Below, in pieces: positions 51,485-59,571 of a DNA stretch of 64,000 nt; the first letter of the stretch is position 1; every line of letters starts with the position of its first letter. The stretch is from Amycolatopsis sp. GM8 (GTDB lineage Bacteria; Actinomycetota; Actinomycetes; Mycobacteriales; Pseudonocardiaceae): positions 992,001 through 1,056,000 of the forward strand of contig NZ_JAJKFK010000003.1 in the NCBI RefSeq assembly GCF_021653975.1, written 5' to 3'. Made by a program: the position numbers and the translations under genes. A model generated the notes under the pieces. That model was not told the origin of the DNA, did no database searches, and worked only from the letters and a program-made list of their open reading frames with translations.

Positions 51485-52408
51485 TCAGGAGACGAAGGTC
51501 CAGCCGGGGCCGGCCGCACCTGGCACCAGCCGCCCGAAACGCAGGCCGGGGAAATGCGAGCCGGCCCCGACCGATGCCCCTTCTTCCATTTCCCGGAGGT
51601 AGATCTCCTTCGTCCGCCGGGCGAGTTCGGGATCGAAATCACCGATGCACTGCCATTCGGCGTCCTGGAGCTCGACCGGGCAATGCACCATGTCGCCGAG
51701 AATCAGCGCGCGTTCGCGACCCGATGAGAGCACGACGACCGAGCTACCGGGCGTGTGGCCGGGGGCGAGCTCCACGTCGACGCCCGGAGCGATCGCCTGA
51801 TCGCGGTCGAAGGTCTCGATCCGGTCCAGCACCGGAGCCAGCCGCTCGCGCGCGCTCGGGCTGCCCCAGACCGCCATCGTGAACGATTCATCGACCTGCG
51901 GCCCGAAGAAATAGTCGAGATCCTGCGCGGAACAGCGCACCACGGCATTCGGGAAGAACGGCTTGCCGTGCGCGGAAACCCAGCCGATGTGATCGGCGTG
52001 CAAATGGGTCAGGATCACATCGGTGATGTCTTCCGGCCTGACACCCGCGGCGGCGAGTGAGTCCGGGAGCGCGCCGTGCCGCATCTTCGTGGTCAGCGCG
52101 AGGTCGATCGCGGCGTCCACCGCCGCGCCGGTCAGACCCTTTGCCCGGAACTGGTTCCCGAGCTGGTCGCGCAGGTCGTCGCGCGGAGCACCGTGCTCGT
52201 CCACTCCCCCACCGGCATCGACGAGCAGCAGCCGATCGCCGGTGCGCACCAGGAACGACCCGATCTGGCTGACGAGATTGCCCCGCGGATCCAGATGCTC
52301 CTGGTACGGCTGCCATTCCTCCGGCGACCGGCCGGGGAATCCGGTGGCGGGCAGGCCGGTGATGTCGCCATCGATGATCGAGTGAACCGTGATCTCGCCG
52401 AGCAACAT
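51485..52408 (-). CDS. Metallo-beta-lactamase-fold hydrolase
   Basis: A 307-residue MBL-fold enzyme. The zinc motif HLHADHIG is near 138-145, a further His in APGHTPGSS near 215-223, Asp in LILGDMVH near 238 and a terminal His in GSHFPG near 287. The layout resembles lactonases and related esterases rather than antibiotic-type lactamases. AGGAG precedes the ATG at 52408. It is convergent with TetR and divergent from the CoA-transferase operon, with a GGATACT box between. Confidence 0.88.
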   Translation of the reverse strand: MLLGEITVHSIIDGDITGLPATGFPGRSPEEWQPYQEHLDPRGNLVSQIGSFLVRTGDRLLLVDAGGGVDEHGAPRDDLRDQLGNQFRAKGLTGAAVDAAIDLALTTKMRHGALPDSLAAAGVRPEDITDVILTHLHADHIGWVSAHGKPFFPNAVVRCSAQDLDYFFGPQVDESFTMAVWGSPSARERLAPVLDRIETFDRDQAIAPGVDVELAPGHTPGSSVVVLSSGRERALILGDMVHCPVELQDAEWQCIGDFDPELARRTKEIYLREMEEGASVGAGSHFPGLRFGRLVPGAAGPGWTFVS

Positions 52409-52452
52409 GAGAGTGCTCCTAGCTCGCTACCTCGATGTAGTGGGCCTAATCA

Positions 52453-52459
52453 GGATACT
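52453..52459 (+). promoter_or_regulatory. GGATACT box before the CoA-transferase/MmgE operon
   Basis: Exact GGATACT in context AATCAGGATACTTATCTAG, within an AT-rich patch of the 160-base divergent gap. It is the most distal site from the GntR genes. Confidence 0.45.
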
Positions 52460-52568
52460 TATCTAGAAGAATAACACACCGTGGTTGACAAGCAGTCCCG
52501 CGCGAGTCAGGATCGTCCCACTGTTCAGAACATTACGTTCCACAGACATGAACGGAGGAGCTTCGCTG

Positions 52569-53762
52569 ATGAACGAAGGCGCGCCACGCCGAGGCGCGGA
52601 CGGGAGCGCGCTTCCCCTCGCGGACGTCACGGTCGTCGGCCTGGAGCAGGCGGTCGCGGGCCCGTACGCCACCCGGCAGCTCGCCGACCTCGGCGCGCGG
52701 GTCATCAAGGTGGAGCATCCGGACGGCGGGGATTTCGCGCGCGCCTACGACGATGTCGTGGCCGGTCAGTCGAGCGTGTTCGTGTGGCTGAACCGGGGCA
52801 AGGAGTCCGTGCAGCTGGATCTGAAGACCGACGCCGGCCGGGCGATCCTCGACGAGCTCCTCACCGCCGCCGACGTCTTCGTCGCCAACCTGTCGCCCCG
52901 CGCGCTCGCCGAACTGCGCCTCGACGCCGGCGCCCTGCGCGCCACCCACCCGAGCCTGATCACCTGCACCATCTCCGGGTACGCGCCCGATGGACCGCAG
53001 CCCGGCAAAAAGGCCTACGACGCGCTGGTCCAGGCGGAAACGGGACTGATGGCACTGACCGGATGGCCCGGCGCACCGGCCAAAACCGGCATCTCCGTCG
53101 CCGACATCGCCGCGGGTTCCTTCGCCTACAGCGGGGTTCTCGCCGCGCTGCGGCACCGCGACCGGACCGGCGAGACGCTCCCGGTGCACGTGCCGTTGTT
53201 CGCGGCGCTGACCGAGTGGATGGCCTACCCGCTCTACTACACCACGCACGGCGGCAAGGCCCCCGCGCCGATGGGGACCGCGCACCCGACGATCGCCCCG
53301 TACGGCGCGATGCCCACTGCCGACGGACGGCGGCTGATGATCGCCGTGCAGAACGACCGCGAGTGGCACCGGTTGTGCGCCGAGGTGCTGGGCACGCGGG
53401 AGCTGCTGGACAATCCCCGCCTGGCCACCAACGGCCTGCGCGTCGAGCACCGCGCCGAGCTGGACTCCTTGCTGGACAACGCTTTCCGCGCACTCCCCGA
53501 GGCCGTGCTCGTCGAACGGCTCGAGAGCGCGCGGATCGCGTGGGCGCGGCTCAACGACATCGGGGACCTGGCGCGGCATCCCGAACTCGCCGCGCCGGAC
53601 CGCTGGCTCGACACCCCCATCCCCGCCGGCCGGATCCGGACGCTCGCACCGGTCGCCGCGCCCGGCGGTCGCATGGCCCGCGAAGGCGAAGTGCCCGCGC
53701 TCGGGCAGCACACCGCGTCCGTGCTCGCCGAGCTGGCGGCACGGCGGAAGGAGACGGCATGA
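52569..53762 (+). CDS. CaiB/BaiF family CoA-transferase
   Basis: A 397-residue family III CoA-transferase that would move CoA between carboxylates. VGLEQAVAGPYATRQLADLGARVIKVE is near 24-50, the catalytic Asp in ISVADIAAG near 180, and the C-terminal GQHTASVLAEL is typical. The ATG at 52569 is chosen because GGAGGAG at 52554-52560 fits it; an ATG at 52548 lies upstream of that site. First gene of a four-gene coupled operon, so it likely activates the operon's dicarboxylate or hydroxyacid substrate. Confidence 0.9.
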   Translation: MNEGAPRRGADGSALPLADVTVVGLEQAVAGPYATRQLADLGARVIKVEHPDGGDFARAYDDVVAGQSSVFVWLNRGKESVQLDLKTDAGRAILDELLTAADVFVANLSPRALAELRLDAGALRATHPSLITCTISGYAPDGPQPGKKAYDALVQAETGLMALTGWPGAPAKTGISVADIAAGSFAYSGVLAALRHRDRTGETLPVHVPLFAALTEWMAYPLYYTTHGGKAPAPMGTAHPTIAPYGAMPTADGRRLMIAVQNDREWHRLCAEVLGTRELLDNPRLATNGLRVEHRAELDSLLDNAFRALPEAVLVERLESARIAWARLNDIGDLARHPELAAPDRWLDTPIPAGRIRTLAPVAAPGGRMAREGEVPALGQHTASVLAELAARRKETA

Positions 53763-54250
53763 GCACGCACGACGGCTGGCAGGGGCGGTTCTTCGAGGAC
53801 TTCGTGCCCGGGGACGTCTACCGGCATCCACTCGGCCGCACGATCACCACCACGGACAACATCTGGTTCACCCTCTTGACGCAGAACACCGCGCCGCTGC
53901 ACTTCGACCACGAGTACGCCAAGCGCACCGAGTTCGGCAAGCCGCTGGTGAACTCGACGCTCACGCTGGCGCTCGTCGCCGGGCAGAGCGTCACCGATGT
54001 CTCGCAGAACGTCTTCGCCAACCTCGGCTGGACCGACATCACGCTGCCCGCCCCGGTCTTCGAGGGCGACACGATCCGTTCCAGCTCCACGGTTCTCGAC
54101 GTGCGCGAGTCGAAATCCCGGCCCACGCTGGGTGTTGTCACGGTGCGCACAACAGGTGTGAAGCAAACCGGCGAGACGGTCATCGAGTACAGCCGGACCC
54201 TGCTGGTCTACAAGCGCGGGCACGGCCCGCGATCGGAGGAAGTGGCGTGA
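53759..54250 (+). CDS. MaoC-family dehydratase (mesaconyl-CoA hydratase-like)
   Basis: A 163-residue hot-dog hydratase. The stretch HPLGRTITTTDNIWFTLLTQNTAPLHFD (about 22-49) and KRTEFGKPLVNSTLTLAL carry the Asp/Asn-His hydratase pocket and resemble mesaconyl-CoA/itaconyl-CoA-type hydratases. ATGA overlap with the CoA-transferase and GTGA overlap with the next dehydrogenase. Confidence 0.86.
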   Translation: MSTHDGWQGRFFEDFVPGDVYRHPLGRTITTTDNIWFTLLTQNTAPLHFDHEYAKRTEFGKPLVNSTLTLALVAGQSVTDVSQNVFANLGWTDITLPAPVFEGDTIRSSSTVLDVRESKSRPTLGVVTVRTTGVKQTGETVIEYSRTLLVYKRGHGPRSEEVA

Positions 54251-55422
54251 GCAGCACCGAAACGGCCGCGAAGGATCGCGCCGAGTTGCGCGACGACCTG
54301 CGCCGGCTGATCGACACGATCTGCGCCGACTACCCGGGCGCCTACTGGCGCGAGGTCGACGAGGCGCGCCGCTACCCGGAGGAGTTCGTCGACGCCCTCA
54401 CCGGCACGGGATGTCTCGGCGCGCTCGTGCCCGAGGAGTACGGCGGTCTGGGCCTGGGCCTCGGGGACGCGTCGGTGCTGCTGGAGGGGATCAACGCCAA
54501 CGGCGGCAACTCCGGTCCGGTGCACGCGCAGCTCTACACGATGGGTTCGGTGCTGCGGCACGGCAGCGAGGAGCAGAAGCGGCGCTACCTGCCGGACATC
54601 GCGGCCGGCAAGGTGCGGCTGCAGGCGTTCGGCATCACCGAGCCGACGGCGGGCACCGACACCACCAGCATCCGCACCACGGCGACGCGCACCGAGGACG
54701 GCTACGTCGTCAACGGGCAGAAGGTCTTCATCTCCCGCGTCCAGCACTCGGACCTGATGCTGCTGCTGGCCCGCACGACCCGGCGCGAGGACGTGGCCCG
54801 CAAGTCCGAGGGCATGTCGCTGTTCCTGATCGACCTGCGCGAGGTGTCCGGGGTCGAGGTCCGTCCTATTCGGACGATGGTCAACCACGAGACCAACGAG
54901 ATCTTCTTCAACGACACGCACATCCCCGCGAGCGCGCTGATCGGCGAGGAGGGCCGCGGTTTCTCCTACGTCCTGGACGGGATGAACGCCGAGCGCATCC
55001 TCATCGCGTCGGAATGCGTCGGCGACGGGCGCTGGTTCGTCGAGCGCGCGTCCCGGTACGCGAGCGAGCGCGAGGTCTTCGGCCGTCCGATCGGGCGCAA
55101 CCAGGGCGTGCAGTTCCCGATCGCCCAGGCGCACGTGCACGTCGAGGCGGCCGATCTGATGCGCTGGAAGGCCGCGGACCTGTTCGACGCCGGGCAGCCG
55201 TGCGGGGCCGAGGCGAACATGGCGAAGCTGCTGGCATCGGAGGCGTCGTGGGAGGCAGCGGACGTCGCGCTGCAGACGCACGGCGGCTACGGGATGGCCG
55301 CGGAGTACGACATCGAGCGCAAGTTCCGGGAGACCCGGCTGTACCGGATCGCGCCGATCTCGTCGAACCTGATCCTGTCCTACGTCGGGGAGCACGTCCT
55401 CGGCATGCCCCGGTCGTTCTGA
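54247..55422 (+). CDS. Acyl-CoA dehydrogenase
   Basis: A 391-residue, full-length acyl-CoA dehydrogenase without a partner gene, unlike the three pairs elsewhere. VPEEYGGLGLG near 60, AFGITEPTAGTDTTSIRT near 125-142, SEREVFGRPIGRNQGVQFPIAQ near 277 and HGGYGMAAEYDIERKFRETRLYRIAPISSNLI at the C-terminus. GTG start overlaps the MaoC stop. It shows the short-chain/branched acyl-CoA dehydrogenase layout. Confidence 0.9.
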   Translation: MSSTETAAKDRAELRDDLRRLIDTICADYPGAYWREVDEARRYPEEFVDALTGTGCLGALVPEEYGGLGLGLGDASVLLEGINANGGNSGPVHAQLYTMGSVLRHGSEEQKRRYLPDIAAGKVRLQAFGITEPTAGTDTTSIRTTATRTEDGYVVNGQKVFISRVQHSDLMLLLARTTRREDVARKSEGMSLFLIDLREVSGVEVRPIRTMVNHETNEIFFNDTHIPASALIGEEGRGFSYVLDGMNAERILIASECVGDGRWFVERASRYASEREVFGRPIGRNQGVQFPIAQAHVHVEAADLMRWKAADLFDAGQPCGAEANMAKLLASEASWEAADVALQTHGGYGMAAEYDIERKFRETRLYRIAPISSNLILSYVGEHVLGMPRSF

Positions 55423-56624
55423 TGGGCACCACGTTCGCCGAGCTCGCCCGCTGGGCCACGACGCTCGCGCCCACGGACGCAGATCGGGCGCTGGCGCGGA
55501 CCGCGCTGGCCGACACGCTGGCTGTCACCCTCGCCGCGGAGCACGAGCCGATCGTCGCGCACACCGAGGGTATGCCGGCGGCGCTGCGCTGGGCCGCGAT
55601 CGGGCACGCGCTCGACTTCGACGACGTGCACCTGCCCTCGACCTCGCACGTCAGCGTGGTCTGCGCGAGCGCGACGCTGGCCGCCGGCGGTGGGGAGCGC
55701 GAGTTCCTGGCCGCGGCCGGGGTGATGGCCCGGCTGGGCAGCGCGCTCGGTTGGCGGCACTACGAACGTGGCTGGCATGCCACCTGCACGGCCGGGGCGC
55801 CGGCCGCGGCGGTCGCGGCCGCGCTCGCGTCCGGACTGGACGCGGACGGCGTGCTGCGGGCAATGGCACTCGCGCTCCCCGCCGCCGGTGGGCTGCAGCG
55901 CGCCTTCGGCACCGAGGCGAAACCGCTGCAGGTCGGGTTCGCCGCCGACGCCGGGGTCCGGGCGGCGCGGCTGGCCGCGGCGGGAGCGAACGCCGATCCG
56001 TCCGCGCTGGACCGCTGGTTCGCGCTCCTCGGCGGTGAGCACGAGCTGGACCTGTCCGGGCCCGCCGTGCCGGACGGGCTCGCGATCAAGCCTTTTCCTT
56101 GCTGCTACGCGCTTCAGCGCCCGATCGGCGCGACGAGACGGTGCGGGCCGGTACCGCTCGGCAAGATCGGCTCGATCGAGGTGCTGGTGGCGGAGTCCAC
56201 GTTGCAGCCACTGATCCACGACCGGCCGAGCACCGGCGCGGAGGGCAAGTTCTCGTTGCCCTACGCCATTGCCGCGACGCTCGTCGACGGTTTCCCGACG
56301 CCCGCGAGTTTCACCGACTCCGCCGTCGCCCGACCGGAGATCGGCACCCTGCTCGACCGCCTCACCGTCCGGGCGTCCCCGGGCGGCAAAGGGGTCCTCG
56401 CCGGGGCCACGACTGTCCGAATAGGACTCACCGACGGGCCGCCCGTCGAGCGAACCCTTGACATCCCGCCGGGGCACCCCGCGTTGCCGCTGTCCGCGGC
56501 CGAGCTGACCGCGAAGATCACCGGGTGCGTGGGCGAGGACAGCGCCGCGGCGGTCGCCGGTGCCGACTGGACGAGCGCCGCGCGGATCCTGACCCGGACC
56601 TTCCCACCAGATTCCCGAAAGTGA
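55422..56624 (+). CDS. MmgE/PrpD family protein
   Basis: A 400-residue member of the family holding 2-methylcitrate dehydratase, cis-aconitate decarboxylase and iminodisuccinate epimerase. Typical features are GHALDFDDVH near 61-70 and KPFPCCYALQRPI near 223, and SLPYAIAATLVDG near 275. It is about 50 residues shorter than usual. The start shares a base with the dehydrogenase stop (TGATG). With a CoA-transferase and a mesaconyl-CoA hydratase-like MaoC upstream, a C5/C6 dicarboxylate or methyl-branched acid is a sensible substrate guess. Confidence 0.85.
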   Translation: MGTTFAELARWATTLAPTDADRALARTALADTLAVTLAAEHEPIVAHTEGMPAALRWAAIGHALDFDDVHLPSTSHVSVVCASATLAAGGGEREFLAAAGVMARLGSALGWRHYERGWHATCTAGAPAAAVAAALASGLDADGVLRAMALALPAAGGLQRAFGTEAKPLQVGFAADAGVRAARLAAAGANADPSALDRWFALLGGEHELDLSGPAVPDGLAIKPFPCCYALQRPIGATRRCGPVPLGKIGSIEVLVAESTLQPLIHDRPSTGAEGKFSLPYAIAATLVDGFPTPASFTDSAVARPEIGTLLDRLTVRASPGGKGVLAGATTVRIGLTDGPPVERTLDIPPGHPALPLSAAELTAKITGCVGEDSAAAVAGADWTSAARILTRTFPPDSRK

Positions 56625-56631
56625 GCGTCCC

Positions 56632-56925
56632 GTGGCCGATTTCCTCGTTTCCGTCGACAGCACCGGTGTCTTCGCGCTGCCGCCCGATGACCGCGCCGAC
56701 ATCGTCGAGCGCGAGCTCGCGGCGGGCCGTGCGTTGATCGAAGCGGGCACCATCAAAGGGATCTGGCGCGTGCCCGGCGAAAAGGGCAACGTCGGCATCT
56801 GGTCCGCCGCCGATTCCGACGAGCTGCACCGGGTCATCCAGGCACTGCCGGTCTTCCCGCACGCCACGTTCCAGGTGCGCGCGCTCGCGACCCATCCGCT
56901 GGGCACGCCGGAAACCAAGTCTTAA
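56632..56925 (+). CDS. Muconolactone isomerase-like small protein
   Basis: A 97-residue protein of ferredoxin-like fold: ADFLVSVDSTGVFALPPDD at the start and GNVGIWSAADSDELHRVIQALPVFPHATFQVRALATHPLG at the end match the muconolactone Delta-isomerase layout. Genuine isomerases act in catechol catabolism, but no other such gene is here, so function remains open. GTG start seven bases after the MmgE/PrpD gene. Confidence 0.78.
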   Translation: MADFLVSVDSTGVFALPPDDRADIVERELAAGRALIEAGTIKGIWRVPGEKGNVGIWSAADSDELHRVIQALPVFPHATFQVRALATHPLGTPETKS

Positions 56926-56961
56926 CAACGTTCCGCACCGCAGGACGGGCTGTTCCGATCT

Positions 56962-56967
56962 AGAGTA
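56962..56967 (+). promoter_or_regulatory. Possible -10 box before the M19 gene
   Basis: TAGAGT fits the actinobacterial -10 consensus and lies 33 bases before the GTG at 57000, ahead of GAGGAGGAG. No clear -35 element. Confidence 0.35.
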
Positions 56968-56999
56968 CGACAAGGAAGTCGCCTCGAGGAGGAGTACAG

Positions 57000-58196
57000 G
57001 TGGCAACAACGCGCTATACCGGGTATCGATCGTTCTCCTATCTCGAACCCGGCCGGGACTACGCCGAGTTCACGCTCGCCGCGGAGATCGACCGGCTGCC
57101 CACGCACGATCTCGGGCTGTCCGCCGACGAGGAGGCCCGCGCGGACCGCATCCTGAGCGAGAACATCGCGATCTCGCTGCACGACCACCCCGTCCGCCTG
57201 CCGGCGAAAACGGAGGAGGAACTGTTCGCGTGGAACCGCGAAGCCCGCCTCGCCTACGGCTACGAGGGGCTGAGCCGGTCCGGTCTCGACGCGGTGTTCG
57301 ACAACCTGGGCTGGGGCGCCTGCGAATCCCGCAACGGCTGGAAGTGGGACGACGTCATCACCGACCTCGGCATGCGCTTCTGCGATTTCGCGCACCAGGA
57401 CTACGTGCTGCGCGCCGAGTCCGTCGGCGACATCCGGCGCGCGCACGCCGAGGGCAGGCTCGCGGTGGTCGCGGGCCTGGAAGGCGCCGCGCTGATCGAG
57501 AACGAGGTCGACCGGCTCGACGTGCTGTACGGGCTGGGCGTGCGCCAGATCGGCGTGGCCTACAGCGACGCGAATTCGCTCGGCGGCGGGCTGCGCGAGC
57601 ACCGTGACGGCGGGCTGACCTCCTTCGGCCGCAAGGCGGTCCGGCGAATGAACCAGCTCGGCATCGCGATCGACCTCTCGCATGCCGGCGACCGCACCGC
57701 GCTCGACGTCATCGAGGCGAGCGACAAGCCGGTGCTGATCACCCACGCCGGCGCGCGCGGACTGTGGGACACCCCGCGCATGAAGCCCGACGAGGTCATC
57801 CGTGCCTGCGCCGAGTCCGGCGGCGTCATCGGTATCGAGGCCGCGCCGCACACCACGGTCAGCCCGGATCACCGCAGGCACACCATCGAGTCGGTGATGG
57901 ACCACTTCAGGTACTGCGCAGACCTGGTGGGCATCGAGCACGTCGGGTTCGGCCCGGACACCTTCTTCGGCGACCACCTGGGCCTGCACCACGCGATGAG
58001 CGAGAAACTCGGCGTCGCCGAAGTCGTCACTTCCGGCCCGCGGTACGAGCCGGTCGAGCACGTCGCGGGGCTGGAGAACCCCGGCGAGTGCTTCCGCAAC
58101 GTCACCCGCTGGCTGGTCAAGCACGGCTATTCCGATGCCGACATCGTCGCCGTGATCGGCGGAAACGCCCTGCGGGTGCTCGAAAAGATCTGGTAA
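57000..58196 (+). CDS. Peptidase M19 (membrane dipeptidase)-family protein
   Basis: A 398-residue metal-dependent hydrolase. The first metal motif reads SLHDHPV near 59-65 (His-x-His in place of the usual His-x-Asp), with further ligands in AGLEGAALIEN, IDLSHAGD and ITHAGARG. GPDTFFGDHLG near 318 closes the site. Members hydrolyse dipeptides, but homologues in catabolic clusters act on other amides or lactones. GTG start behind GAGGAGGAG. Adjacent M20 amidohydrolase suggests an amide-linked substrate. Confidence 0.84.
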   Translation: MATTRYTGYRSFSYLEPGRDYAEFTLAAEIDRLPTHDLGLSADEEARADRILSENIAISLHDHPVRLPAKTEEELFAWNREARLAYGYEGLSRSGLDAVFDNLGWGACESRNGWKWDDVITDLGMRFCDFAHQDYVLRAESVGDIRRAHAEGRLAVVAGLEGAALIENEVDRLDVLYGLGVRQIGVAYSDANSLGGGLREHRDGGLTSFGRKAVRRMNQLGIAIDLSHAGDRTALDVIEASDKPVLITHAGARGLWDTPRMKPDEVIRACAESGGVIGIEAAPHTTVSPDHRRHTIESVMDHFRYCADLVGIEHVGFGPDTFFGDHLGLHHAMSEKLGVAEVVTSGPRYEPVEHVAGLENPGECFRNVTRWLVKHGYSDADIVAVIGGNALRVLEKIW

Positions 58197-58220
58197 GGCC
58201 GCACGTCCCCACGCTCCGCC

Positions 58221-58244
58221 ACCCGCGGCGACGAGGCCGCGGGT
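58221..58244. terminator. Hairpin between M19 and MHS transporter genes
   Basis: ACCCGCGGC (58221-58229), loop GACGAG, GCCGCGGGT (58236-58244): a perfect 9-base-pair stem in the 79-base gap. No T-tract, so it may attenuate rather than end transcription. Confidence 0.45.
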
Positions 58245-58275
58245 CGATGAACCCTGCCCTGGAACCGGAGTTGCC

Positions 58276-59571
58276 ATGCAGAAGAAAATCCTCGGCGCCG
58301 CCATGATCGGCCACACCGTGGAGTCGTTCGACTTCGTCATCTACGGCTATTCGGCGACGATCATCGCCCGGCACTTCTTCCCCGCCGGGAACCCCACTCT
58401 CGCGCTGCTGTCCACATTGGGCGTCTACGGGATCGCGTTCGTCGTGCGGCCGCTGGGCGGGGCGGTGTTCGGCAGCCTGGGCGACCGGCTCGGCCGTCGC
58501 ACCGCACTGTCCACAGTGGTCCTGATCATGGCGGTCGCGACCGCGGCGGTCGGGCTCTTGCCGACCTACGCGGTCGCGGGGATCGCGGCGCCGCTGCTGT
58601 TGCTGGCCTGCCGGCTCGTCCAGGGCCTGTCCATCGGCGCCGAGTACACCAGCGCCGCCTCCTACGTGATGGAGCAGGCGCCGCCGCACCGGCGCGGGCT
58701 GTGGACGAGCGCGGTCGGGAGTGCCACGTTCATCGGCGCGGCACTGGCGTCGTTCCTGTTGCTGGCGCTGCAACTCTCCTCGGTCGCGGCGTACGCGGAC
58801 TGGGCGTGGCGGCTGCCGTTCCTGCTCGGCGGGGCGATGGCGCTGATCGGGCTCTACATGCGGCTGCGACTGGAGGAGTCCAGGACCTTCACCGCGATCG
58901 CCGGCCGCGGCGAGACCTCGCCCACCCCGATCCGCGAGTCCTTCCGCAACTGGCGCGTCTTCCTGTTGCTGCTGGCCGTTTTCTCGCTGCTCGCCGTGGT
59001 GTCGCAGAACTTCCTCGGCTACCTGCCGACGTACCTCACGACGACGGGTGGTGTGCCCGCGAAGACCGCCCTCATCTCGAGCGGGATCGCGCTGGTGCTC
59101 TGCGCCGGACTGTCCATTGTGACCGGTGCGCTGTCGGACCGGATCGGCCGGCGGCCGCTGCTGATCGCGGGTGTCGTCGTCGCGGTGGTGGGCTCGGTGC
59201 CCGCGTATCTCGTGGCGGCCGGTGGCTCGCTCGCCAGCACCATCGTCGCCGAGATCCTGCTGGTCATCCCCGCGGCGCTGGTCGGGATGACGGCCACGAT
59301 CGCGGCCGTCGAGCTGGTGCCGCCGCGGATCCGCGCGACGAGCACCGCGCTGACCTACAACATCGCCTACGCCGTGTTCGGCGGCACGGCCCCGCTCGTC
59401 GGCGCGCTGCTGACGGCGCGGTTCGGCAAACTGGCGCCAGGCGCGTACATCACCGTACTGGCCGCGCTTTCGCTCGTCGTGGTGCTGCTCGCGCTGCCCG
59501 AGACCCGCGGACGCGCGGCGACCGCACCTGATCTCACCGAGGAGAGGGAGGAATCGTGGCAGGCACAGTGA
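58276..59571 (+). CDS. MFS transporter, MHS type
   Basis: A 431-residue membrane protein with about twelve hydrophobic segments. VESFDFVIYGY near 15-25, GSLGDRLGRRTAL near 66-78 and RLVQGLSIGAEYTSAA near 114 are MHS signatures. It probably imports the organic acid or amide degraded by the neighbouring M19 and M20 enzymes. Its C-terminal codons overlap the M20 gene by 16 bases. Confidence 0.89.
   Translation: MQKKILGAAMIGHTVESFDFVIYGYSATIIARHFFPAGNPTLALLSTLGVYGIAFVVRPLGGAVFGSLGDRLGRRTALSTVVLIMAVATAAVGLLPTYAVAGIAAPLLLLACRLVQGLSIGAEYTSAASYVMEQAPPHRRGLWTSAVGSATFIGAALASFLLLALQLSSVAAYADWAWRLPFLLGGAMALIGLYMRLRLEESRTFTAIAGRGETSPTPIRESFRNWRVFLLLLAVFSLLAVVSQNFLGYLPTYLTTTGGVPAKTALISSGIALVLCAGLSIVTGALSDRIGRRPLLIAGVVVAVVGSVPAYLVAAGGSLASTIVAEILLVIPAALVGMTATIAAVELVPPRIRATSTALTYNIAYAVFGGTAPLVGALLTARFGKLAPGAYITVLAALSLVVVLLALPETRGRAATAPDLTEEREESWQAQ

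Noticed and set aside
51485..52408. Beta-lactamase antibiotic resistance
   Set aside because: The HLHADHIG fold is shared by lactonases and esterases; length and context in a catabolic island favour those.
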